Assembly: GCA_937892545.1 (NCBI GenBank)
Contig: CALAFO010000010.1
Location: 1-6,032, forward strand
Source of the DNA: Scatosoma sp002474405
GTDB taxonomy: Bacteria; Bacillota; Clostridia; Christensenellales; Borkfalkiaceae
DNA: 6,032 nt
Reading direction: 5' to 3'
Below the pieces are notes generated by a model that worked only from the letters and a program-made list of their open reading frames with translations, was not told where the DNA came from and made no database searches. The position numbers were made by a program, and so were the translations under genes. Each line of letters begins with the position of its first letter. Positions within the stretch are counted from its first letter, which is position 1. Of this stretch, positions 1 to 6,032 are shown piece by piece.

Positions 1-2820
1 ATGAATCCGGCCTTGTTCCGCTTCTACGCTGCCCGTGTAAATCGTATTGAGCCGCACGCCGAACGACGTAATCGCTTCCGTTCCTATCGTTCCGTCCGTA
101 AACGTTGCCACTTTGTTCAGCTGTCCGTCAATCACGAAATACACTTCCACCGCGCCTTCCGCCGTTCTGCATACCGCTACCCGCAAGCCATCGCCTTTCA
201 AAAGAGCGTTTTCCGCTTCCGTCATAACGTAGCCGCCGGCGCTGTATCCCTTGCCGTTGTAGAACTTCACTCCGCCGTTGTTATTCGTCGCTCCGCTCAC
301 TCCGTCGGGATGTCCGATTTCAATCCAACTCTTGTTCGTTTCCGTTCCGATATACAACCCGATCATCGAACCGTATCTCAGGCTGTTCGACGCTCCCGAA
401 AGTCGCACCGTCGCTCCGAACCACACTTCGCCTTCAAGATTCATTCCCGTAAGCAATATGTTGCCCGTCGGGCGGTTCCCGGTGATTCCGTTCACAGCAA
501 AGTCGCTTCCCAGTTCCGCTTTGTAACTTCCGTTTCCTTTCACGTCGTTTGTAAGTCGCAATTTCAGCGTTACGTTCGCTTTTACCGCTTCGCTTGCAAT
601 CTCTACGTCCGCCGCTTTCAGTTTCCCGTTCATCGCCGTCGTCGTTACGGCATACGTTCCCAACTTCATTCCCGCGATTTCAGGAATTACGTTGTTTTCG
701 CCTACCGTTACCGTATACTTCGCGCTTTCGTCCGCCTTGTTTGTAAGCGTTATCTGTGCGCCTTTCAGCGACACTTTGCTCGCATCAATCGCACTGCCGT
801 TTTCGTAACCTAACGACACCGTTACGTCCGCTTTCACTACTTTCGTTTCTACCGTAACGATGAAGAATCCTTCCGGAGGAAATTCAAGAGAATACTTCCC
901 GTCTGCCGCCGTCAGCGTTTCACCGTTTACTTTCACCGCTACGATTTCGTAATAGTCGCTTACAGGCGATACCGTAAAGGTTACTTTGTCTCCGCTCTGG
1001 TATTCGTGTTGTAAATCTGCGTTGTCTTCAACGCTTACTTGCGCTCCGGTTGTTTCGCCGAGCGACACTTTCCCTTTCACTGCGGTTTTTACATCAAGTT
1101 CGAGCGGACCGCCGTAATAGGTAAACGTATACGAACCATCTGCGAAATCGGAAAGAGGAATTCTCTCGCCGTTCAACAAAATCTCGGTAAACGTATAACC
1201 TTCGTCCGGCTCGGCGTTGAAAGTGATTTCCTGCTTATAATCATACAGTTTGCCGTCTTCCAATCCGGTAACCGTAACCCCTTCTCCTGTTTTTACAACG
1301 GCGGGCTGACTTAAACGCGTTCCGAAATCTTTGCTTGCCTGTTCGCCGCAAGAGAACGTATATTCCGAAATTTCCACGGGAAGATTGATTACCGTCAATC
1401 CGATATACGTTTTTGTTTCTGCCGTAATGTACGGAACTTTTACGGTTGCATAAAGAATCTCGTTGCAATACAAATAAAAAGTTTCTCCGTCGCGGTAAGC
1501 CGTAAGCGTAAAGCCTTCTTCTCGCGTCGGGTCAAACGGATTTGCCGTATTATAATGGCGGCGAGAGGTGAAATCTCCTCCGTTCAGCGCGTCTGCCCAA
1601 TAAAGACTGTTGAATTTATTCTGTTCGCTCAACGAAAGGGTAATGCCCATATTTAAAGCGCACGCCGCCGTTTCTCCGTTTACCGTAGCGTTTTCGCCAT
1701 AGAACGTAAGCCCCACCATAGGCCAGTTATCGCCGTTATTTTTCGTTTGTTCCAAAGCCTCGGTATCCACCTTGATCTTCACCTTGGCAAACATCTCGGT
1801 ATCTTTCAGATCCCTTACGTACAAACGCGCCTGACGGCGAGCCGCCGTTGTCGTAGGAGCGGCAAACGTAACTTTACGGTCATCCCCCGCAACGTCGACG
1901 CTAAGGTCGAATGAAGAATCGTATTCCAAGCGGTTATCCCACATACCGAACACGTCGCCCTGCGGTTGAAGCACTTGCCCGTTTTCGCCGTATCTTAACC
2001 AGGACGACGGTTTTAACCAGGAATGACCGCTCGCTCCATCGAGAAGTTCCCAGCAACGCACAGCCGTAGTAGTGGCTTCAAGATCGAAATTCGCATAACG
2101 CTGAGAAGCGAACGACGCCATCATTTGTTCGGGTACGTTATTGGTATCGACGAAAGGCAACGCGCTCCACGGAATAAACGATTCTATGCTGTACCCTTGT
2201 GCGTTCTTACTGTTGAGTTCCGCGCCATAGGTATCCACACCGGAATACATACCGATTGTGCCGAGTTTCGTCTGAACGCCGTTTGTCGTCCAATACGTTC
2301 CGTATATATCTCCGTCAACCGAAAACCCGATTTCGGCAATACCGGGATTTGCCTGTGTTTTTTTGCTTTCTTCCGAAAGATATACCGTAACGCCCGTTTT
2401 TGCAAACGCGTTACTCGGAACCTGATTTTTATTTCTGTTGAAATCGTCCCACTTAAGCCCTGTGTATAACACGGGGTCATCGGATTTCACGCCCAAATAA
2501 ATGCCTTTTTCATCGGTAATTACGGTCGCTTCGTATGAAACGTCGTTTTCAAAGCCGGGGAGACCTTTATTTTCCCCCGCCCGATTTCCCGGGTTAGACG
2601 TCATATTGTGCCATACCGCGTTTTTCCACATATCTTCGTCGAATTTTCCGTCCAAAAGCGCACGCTCTGCCTGATGAGGCTCGGATTTTTCAAGATTTCT
2701 CTCATATTCGCCGAACGAATACGACGGTTCCGAAGATTTAGTTGCACAACCGGCAATCAACGAACCCGCGCCGCAAACAGAAAGAGCCGCGATAACCGCT
2801 ATTAACGTTTTCTTTTTCAT
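1..2820 (-). CDS. Large multidomain surface lipoprotein with CBM9-like, jelly-roll and InlB-type repeat modules (C-terminus beyond window)
   Basis: The frame is open without a stop for 940 codons from the ATG at 2818-2820 to the left edge, so the protein is partial. The N-terminus is a class II signal peptide: MKKK, a hydrophobic stretch, then a lipobox I22-A-G-C25, so it should be lipid-anchored outside the membrane. Residues about 50-295 resemble the DOMON-like family 9 carbohydrate-binding fold, with an opening LLDGKFDEDMWKNA and a late GYSIESFIPWSAL that match the family's usual 'DGxLDExxW' and 'GYxxExxIPW' signatures. Residues about 300-490 are beta-rich and look like a concanavalin/LamG-type jelly roll. 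Two InlB-like repeats follow (about 509-580 and 588-660), then a beta-sandwich linker (664-758) and a second jelly-roll-like module (760 to the edge). No catalytic signature is visible. A role in binding or presenting polysaccharide is inferred from the modules and from the GH43 and permease neighbours. The module boundaries are estimates and the jelly-roll calls are the weakest. Confidence 0.9.
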   Translation of the reverse strand, partial: MKKKTLIAVIAALSVCGAGSLIAGCATKSSEPSYSFGEYERNLEKSEPHQAERALLDGKFDEDMWKNAVWHNMTSNPGNRAGENKGLPGFENDVSYEATVITDEKGIYLGVKSDDPVLYTGLKWDDFNRNKNQVPSNAFAKTGVTVYLSEESKKTQANPGIAEIGFSVDGDIYGTYWTTNGVQTKLGTIGMYSGVDTYGAELNSKNAQGYSIESFIPWSALPFVDTNNVPEQMMASFASQRYANFDLEATTTAVRCWELLDGASGHSWLKPSSWLRYGENGQVLQPQGDVFGMWDNRLEYDSSFDLSVDVAGDDRKVTFAAPTTTAARRQARLYVRDLKDTEMFAKVKIKVDTEALEQTKNNGDNWPMVGLTFYGENATVNGETAACALNMGITLSLSEQNKFNSLYWADALNGGDFTSRRHYNTANPFDPTREEGFTLTAYRDGETFYLYCNEILYATVKVPYITAETKTYIGLTVINLPVEISEYTFSCGEQASKDFGTRLSQPAVVKTGEGVTVTGLEDGKLYDYKQEITFNAEPDEGYTFTEILLNGERIPLSDFADGSYTFTYYGGPLELDVKTAVKGKVSLGETTGAQVSVEDNADLQHEYQSGDKVTFTVSPVSDYYEIVAVKVNGETLTAADGKYSLEFPPEGFFIVTVETKVVKADVTVSLGYENGSAIDASKVSLKGAQITLTNKADESAKYTVTVGENNVIPEIAGMKLGTYAVTTTAMNGKLKAADVEIASEAVKANVTLKLRLTNDVKGNGSYKAELGSDFAVNGITGNRPTGNILLTGMNLEGEVWFGATVRLSGASNSLRYGSMIGLYIGTETNKSWIEIGHPDGVSGATNNNGGVKFYNGKGYSAGGYVMTEAENALLKGDGLRVAVCRTAEGAVEVYFVIDGQLNKVATFTDGTIGTEAITSFGVRLNTIYTGSVEAEQGRIH

Positions 2821-2829
2821 ATTTAAAGT

Positions 2830-2835
2830 CCCCCT
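2830..2835 (-). promoter_or_regulatory. Ribosome binding site for the large lipoprotein
   Basis: Reading on the minus strand, AGGGGG sits nine bases before the ATG at 2820 and directly follows the TAA stop of the GH43 gene. It departs from the AGGAGG form used by the other two starts in the window but is still a good purine-rich match. The whole spacer between the two genes is 15 bases, which leaves no room for a promoter and points to translation from a shared messenger. Confidence 0.75.
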
Positions 2836-4887
2836 TTATTTGCCAAGCACGTAAATTTCGGAAATCGAAAACGCTTTATCCGAATTTATAGTGATGCGAA
2901 TCGACTTTACACGTATTTCGTCAAACTCCACGCACACCGATCCGCCGGGACGAGCCATATCCATCGCTTCATACGTATAAAGTTCTTTGTTGAAAATCAA
3001 ATCTTTCATATACGCCGTAGACTCGATTGTCTGACCGTCTTTCTCGGCAATAAAATCCATTTCGATACGATCGATTTTGTCAAACCAATTTTCAAGATCC
3101 CGCGCGTTGAATACCATAATCGCGCGAATAGTTCTGTACTCGTCAAAATCAAGCGTGATAGTCGTTTTCCCCGCCGTAGCGCTGAACTCATGAATCTGAT
3201 CGTGGTGAGTCATTATGTTAATCAATCCGTCGTTCAGGGCTTCTTTTCCTTCCCCGCGATTTACGCCGACCTGCGCCTCTTCCGCAATATTGCGATACTG
3301 CGCGTCCGGTCCGAGTTTCGGCATCGGAGCATACGTAGGTCCGTTTGCGTTGAATACCTTCGTTCCTTCGTCGTTTCTGTACGATTTTACTTCATCTACG
3401 CATACGCCGCGCACGTTAGACGTATTGTTGTTCCGCTCGTACAAGCCTTGATAGAAAATATAAAGTTTACCGTTATATCTTAAAAAACAATGATGTCCCG
3501 GTCCGGAAACGTGATCCCACATAGAATCTGCGGCAATTACAAGTCCGCCCTCTTCCATAGAAACTTTCTCAAACTTTCCGAGAGGGGAAGATCCGATAGC
3601 CTGTCCTACGGCGTATTCCCTTTCATAGGCGCCGTTGACGGAAAACGTCATGTAATATTTATCTGTTTCCTCGTCATACAGCATATGCGGACCTTCTTCG
3701 ATTGCGCTCGCGCCTTTCGGATAATCGATTTCTTCTGTACCGTCTACCGTCTTATAGCCGTAACGCGTCAGCGGAGTCAGCGTTTCCCATAAAGGATCGT
3801 CGGTCCAATCGTCGCCGAGTTGCATACCGAAAATATACTCCTGAGAAGGCTCCACGCTTGAGAAATAAATATATTTTTTCCCCGTTTTAGGGTCCATAAA
3901 AGGATCGGCGTCGATCATCGTCATACGATCGGGCAAAACCGATTTCAACGCTTCGTATTTATCCGTCTCGCCGTTCTTTTCAAATTCGGCAAGTGCTTCA
4001 TAAAAATCTTCGTGCGCAATCAGCGGACGTCCGATTTCGACTTCACGCGCGTCTTCGCGATATTCCTCGCCTTCGGTATTCGTATACTGAACGAAAGGTC
4101 CTACCGGACTGTCCGATACGGCAACGCCGATGGAATACACAAAGTCAACCGCTGCCTTTCGTGTAATGTGCGCTGTTTTAAGGCTCAAAGCGCATTCTTT
4201 CGCCAAAGACAATTTCTGCGCGTCGTCAATCTCGGCATTCACGATATTCGCGTCGTAATCCGCAAGCGCCTGCTTTGCCCTGCTCCACTCCTCGGCGGTA
4301 TATCCGTCCGCGGGAGTATCTGCGGCAAATTTTCCGCGCAACGATTCAATTGCGGCCTGCGCCGTCTCCAAATCGTAATTTTGTATTTCTTTCTCTACGT
4401 TTTCATACTCCGCTTTCTCGGCAAAAGAATCGTAAAGATTATCGCCTTCACGCCCTTTCCAACTGGCTGAATAGAACAAATAGTACTTTCCGTCCGTTTC
4501 ATCGTAAATGCATTCGGGCGCATACAAACGATCCTGCGACCAACTTTCCGCATCCGGCAGGAACGCAGTTTGTACATACTCCCAATCAATCATATTTCGG
4601 CTGCGATTTACGCCGAAACTTCTTACGTTCCCCGCGTCACCCGTCGAAAACATATAAAAATACCCGCCGTATTCCGCATCACGTTCTTCCGGCACCCACA
4701 GCACGGAAGGATCGGCGCTGTACGTCGTCATATCGTTGCGATAAAACAAATCGGGATTATAAGATTGATCTTCCGACTGATCATAGTGCGGTAATTCTAT
4801 TCCGTTTTCTTCATTTTTACCGCATCCGGCAATGCTCCCCATCAGTAAGACACAAGCCAAACCGATGCCTAAAAGTTTTTTTCTCAT
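2836..4887 (-). CDS. GH43-type glycoside hydrolase lipoprotein with helical insertion and C-terminal discoidin-like module
   Basis: A 683-residue protein starting with a lipoprotein signal peptide (MRKK, hydrophobic core, lipobox I19-A-G-C22), so the enzyme should act tethered to the outer face of the membrane. Family 43 five-bladed propeller landmarks appear in order: YSADPSVLWV with the likely catalytic base D59; SRNMIDWEYV (about 96-105); IDADPFMDPKTGKKYIYF with the likely pKa-modulating D328; IEEGPHMLY with the likely general acid E398; and SGPGHHCF with H465/H466, the family's usual metal or active-site histidine region. All three expected acidic residues are present, so activity is plausible. 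Residues about 143-247 are a helical insertion between two strands of blade 2, and about 290-321 is a second short helical insertion. Residues about 531-683 resemble a discoidin/F5-8C (CBM32-like) module, ending in an IRITIN...SEIYVLG pattern. The family includes arabinanases, arabinofuranosidases, xylosidases and galactanases; the substrate cannot be read from the sequence. It lies 55 bases downstream of a sugar permease and 15 bases upstream of the large lipoprotein. Confidence 0.92.
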   Translation of the reverse strand: MRKKLLGIGLACVLLMGSIAGCGKNEENGIELPHYDQSEDQSYNPDLFYRNDMTTYSADPSVLWVPEERDAEYGGYFYMFSTGDAGNVRSFGVNRSRNMIDWEYVQTAFLPDAESWSQDRLYAPECIYDETDGKYYLFYSASWKGREGDNLYDSFAEKAEYENVEKEIQNYDLETAQAAIESLRGKFAADTPADGYTAEEWSRAKQALADYDANIVNAEIDDAQKLSLAKECALSLKTAHITRKAAVDFVYSIGVAVSDSPVGPFVQYTNTEGEEYREDAREVEIGRPLIAHEDFYEALAEFEKNGETDKYEALKSVLPDRMTMIDADPFMDPKTGKKYIYFSSVEPSQEYIFGMQLGDDWTDDPLWETLTPLTRYGYKTVDGTEEIDYPKGASAIEEGPHMLYDEETDKYYMTFSVNGAYEREYAVGQAIGSSPLGKFEKVSMEEGGLVIAADSMWDHVSGPGHHCFLRYNGKLYIFYQGLYERNNNTSNVRGVCVDEVKSYRNDEGTKVFNANGPTYAPMPKLGPDAQYRNIAEEAQVGVNRGEGKEALNDGLINIMTHHDQIHEFSATAGKTTITLDFDEYRTIRAIMVFNARDLENWFDKIDRIEMDFIAEKDGQTIESTAYMKDLIFNKELYTYEAMDMARPGGSVCVEFDEIRVKSIRITINSDKAFSISEIYVLGK

Positions 4888-4892
4888 ATTAA

Positions 4893-4898
4893 CCTCCT
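4893..4898 (-). promoter_or_regulatory. Ribosome binding site for the GH43 lipoprotein
   Basis: AGGAGG, extending to AGGAGGTT on the minus strand, lies five bases before the ATG at 4887. It is a near-perfect complement to the 16S rRNA 3' end and fixes this start. It suggests strong translation compared with the downstream lipoprotein, whose site is AGGGGG. Confidence 0.9.
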
Positions 4899-4927
4899 AT
4901 GAACTTTTATTTTTTCAGTCTTATATT

Positions 4928-4942
4928 CCGCAATATCTGCGG
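4928..4942 (-). other. Small intercistronic stem-loop after the permease stop codon
   Basis: On the minus strand, CCGCA-GATAT-TGCGG forms a perfect five-base-pair stem with a five-base loop (a sixth G-T pair is possible), starting at the base directly after the TAA of the MalG-type permease. The sequence that follows is A-rich, not a run of T, so it does not look like an intrinsic terminator in either direction. It could be a transcript stabiliser or processing point between the permease and lipoprotein halves of the operon, or chance. The remaining bases of this 55-base gap (4888-4942) hold only the ribosome binding site of the GH43 gene; no convincing -35/-10 pair is visible. Confidence 0.35.
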
Positions 4943-5836
4943 TTATCCCTTGACGCCGCCGACGGCAACGCCTTCGATAAAAAGTTTTTGCGAAAAACAA
5001 TAAACTATAATCAGCGGCAACATCCCTAAAATCGCAGCCGCACAATGAATATTTTCTTTACCCAAGCCGGGGAACGTATCCTGTATATTTTTTAAGACAA
5101 GTTGTAACGTCGCCAGTTCCGGAACGCCTTCCAGATATAACAACGGTCCCATATAACTGTTGTATCCGCCGACGAATCCGAAAATAAACTGCGCAATAAA
5201 AGCGGGAATTGCAAGCGGCAACAAAATACGTATAAAAGCGCCGAAAATTCCCAAGCCGTCTATTCTGCCGGCCTCTATTAAACTATCCGGAATTCCTTCA
5301 TAATACATTTTGAGGAAAAATACCGTTCCCATGCTACCGAACATTCCGGGCACGATAAGCGGAAACGGCGTTCCCACCCAACCGAGTTGTGAATAAAAAG
5401 TATATGAAATTACGCCGAACGCGCCGAGCGGAACACTCGAAACCAAGTATGCTACGTTAAACAGCGTTTTCTGTCCGGGGAATTTCAGTTTTGAATAAGC
5501 AAACGCCGAAAGCCCTGAGACAAGCAATCCTACAAGCAAAGGTAAAAGCGTCATCCACAAAGTATTGAATAACCCCACCAATAACGACGGCGCGCCGAGC
5601 GTATCTGCGGAAACGTCTTCTGTAAATACCGCCTTATAAGCCTCGAACGTTATTTTCGGGAACCACACGAACGAAGTAGTAGACGTAAGTTCTTCCGTGG
5701 ACGTTACCGAAGTTAAAAAGACTATCAGCAACGGTACAAAAAGAAATAACGTATATAAAATCAATACGGCAAAAGCAACGCGTTTTCCGGCAATGCCATG
5801 TTTCTTTTTCCGACCGAAATTTAAAACCTGCTCCAT
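4943..5836 (-). CDS. Carbohydrate ABC transporter permease, MalG-type (CUT1 family)
   Basis: A complete 297-residue integral membrane protein, the usual length for the second permease of a CUT1 sugar or oligosaccharide importer. Six hydrophobic segments can be placed at about 19-41, 86-113, 122-148, 157-177, 208-226 and 264-283. The cytoplasmic coupling loop carries the family EAA motif as E188-A-G...G194...I204-L-L-P207, with the canonical spacing; the third position is Gly in place of the usual Ala. The C-terminus, IEGVAVGGVKG, matches the typical end of MalG-like permeases (GxxxGAVKG). It should pair with the product of the gene just upstream to form the translocation pore. No ATPase is encoded in the window; Gram-positive CUT1 importers often share one MsmX-like ATPase, so that would be expected elsewhere. 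The substrate is probably an oligosaccharide released by the neighbouring GH43 enzyme, which is an inference from context. Confidence 0.95.
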   Translation of the reverse strand: MEQVLNFGRKKKHGIAGKRVAFAVLILYTLFLFVPLLIVFLTSVTSTEELTSTTSFVWFPKITFEAYKAVFTEDVSADTLGAPSLLVGLFNTLWMTLLPLLVGLLVSGLSAFAYSKLKFPGQKTLFNVAYLVSSVPLGAFGVISYTFYSQLGWVGTPFPLIVPGMFGSMGTVFFLKMYYEGIPDSLIEAGRIDGLGIFGAFIRILLPLAIPAFIAQFIFGFVGGYNSYMGPLLYLEGVPELATLQLVLKNIQDTFPGLGKENIHCAAAILGMLPLIIVYCFSQKLFIEGVAVGGVKG

Positions 5837-5837
5837 A

Positions 5838-6032
5838 TCAGCCCTCCATACTCTTATCGCGGCGACGGAACAATATTAACGTAGCCGAACCGATTACAAT
5901 AAACAGTACCCAGGAAATTACGGAAGCCGCAGATACCACGGAAGTAGACAACCGATCGTTTTTAATCAGATAATACACCAATCTCATCAGCGTAAGCCCC
6001 ATACTTTGAGTACCGCCGATATCGCCTCCGAA
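5838..6032 (-). CDS. Carbohydrate ABC transporter permease, MalF/UgpA-type, C-terminal 64 residues
   Basis: An open frame enters from the right edge and ends at TGA (5838-5840). The 64 visible residues begin FGGDIGGTQSMGL and end with one clear membrane segment (SVISWVLFIVIGSATLILF) followed by a basic tail, RRRDK. This is the pattern of the last part of CUT1 first-position permeases: a glycine-rich stretch with a 'TQ' preceding the periplasmic loop, then the final helix after an SAxSxxSW-like turn. The EAA loop and the other helices lie outside the window. The stop is one base before the start of the MalG-type gene, so the two are translationally coupled, as expected for subunits of one pore. 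Confidence 0.85.
   Translation of the reverse strand, partial: FGGDIGGTQSMGLTLMRLVYYLIKNDRLSTSVVSAASVISWVLFIVIGSATLILFRRRDKSMEG
5842..5847 (-). promoter_or_regulatory. Ribosome binding site for the MalG-type permease, inside the upstream gene
   Basis: GGAGGG on the minus strand lies five bases before the ATG at 5836 and is embedded in the last codons (Met-Glu-Gly-stop) of the upstream permease. Ribosomes finishing the first permease end on top of the start of the second, which favours equal production of the two subunits. Confidence 0.85.

Noticed and set aside
1..813. A 270-codon plus-strand open frame at the left edge.
   Set aside because: It lies antisense to the large lipoprotein in the codon-aligned frame, is very rich in Arg, Phe, Val and His as expected from complementing Glu, Lys, Asn and Thr codons, and shows no domain, signal peptide or convincing ribosome binding site. 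The minus-strand frame here has clear signal-peptide, CBM9-like and repeat motifs.
2353..2367. Another A-run on the minus strand inside the large lipoprotein, considered as a programmed frameshift site.
   Set aside because: The heptamer is out of phase with the X-XXY-YYZ slippery pattern, and the reading frame continues uninterrupted with recognisable domain sequence on both sides.
2023..2480. Overlapping open frames of 148 codons (plus) and 98 codons (minus) inside the CBM9-like region.
   Set aside because: Both are out of frame with the continuous minus-strand reading frame that encodes the CBM9-like signatures, and neither has family motifs.
4874..4882. A run of seven A on the minus strand in the second to fourth codons of the GH43 gene, considered as a phase-variable tract.
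   Set aside because: The run is short and is what Arg-Lys-Lys codons of a signal peptide normally give; a single sequence shows no length variation.
2836..4887. The GH43 lipoprotein considered as the solute-binding protein of the transporter.
   Set aside because: It has the ordered acidic residues and GPGHH motif of a GH43 propeller, not the two-lobe binding-protein pattern.
4275..4892. A 205-codon plus-strand open frame opposite the start of the GH43 gene.
   Set aside because: It overlaps a minus-strand gene with recognisable signal peptide and catalytic motifs; its own translation is Arg-, Pro- and His-rich with no family pattern.
4928..4942. The stem-loop read as an intrinsic terminator ending the permease transcript.
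   Set aside because: The stem is short and is not followed by a T run on either strand; on the minus strand the following bases are A-rich.

Overview
All four genes in this window lie on the minus strand and read from right to left. They form one compact cluster for capturing and breaking down plant or other complex polysaccharides. The order of transcription is: the C-terminal end of an ABC sugar permease (5838-6032), a complete second ABC sugar permease of the MalG type (4943-5836), a complete surface lipoprotein with a family 43 glycoside hydrolase (GH43) beta-propeller (2836-4887), and the first 940 residues of a very large multidomain lipoprotein that runs off the left edge (1-2820). The gaps are 1, 55 and 15 bases. 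Each complete start has a purine-rich ribosome binding site. I see no internal promoter or terminator, so the four are probably cotranscribed from a promoter upstream of the right edge.

The organism is most likely a Gram-positive-type anaerobe of the Bacillota, probably a gut or rumen Clostridia lineage. This is inferred from the moderate GC content, strong AGGAGG-type ribosome binding sites, two lipoproteins with class II signal peptides, InlB-like repeats, and a CUT1-type permease pair with no ATPase gene beside it. Nothing here identifies genus or species.

Working model (inference): the GH43 lipoprotein, tethered outside the membrane, cuts glycosidic bonds. The large lipoprotein, with a CBM9/DOMON-like module followed by jelly-roll-like and InlB-like repeat modules, would bind or hold the polysaccharide. 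The two permeases import the released oligosaccharides, with a solute-binding protein probably encoded beyond the right edge and an ATPase shared from elsewhere. This resembles a Gram-positive polysaccharide utilisation locus.

The least ordinary features are a roughly 100-residue, strongly helical, FIVAR-like insertion inside the second blade of the GH43 propeller, and the module order of the large lipoprotein. There are no RNA genes, CRISPR arrays, mobile elements or attachment sites that I can support, and no gene-free stretch longer than 55 bases. The long plus-strand open frames are antisense shadows.
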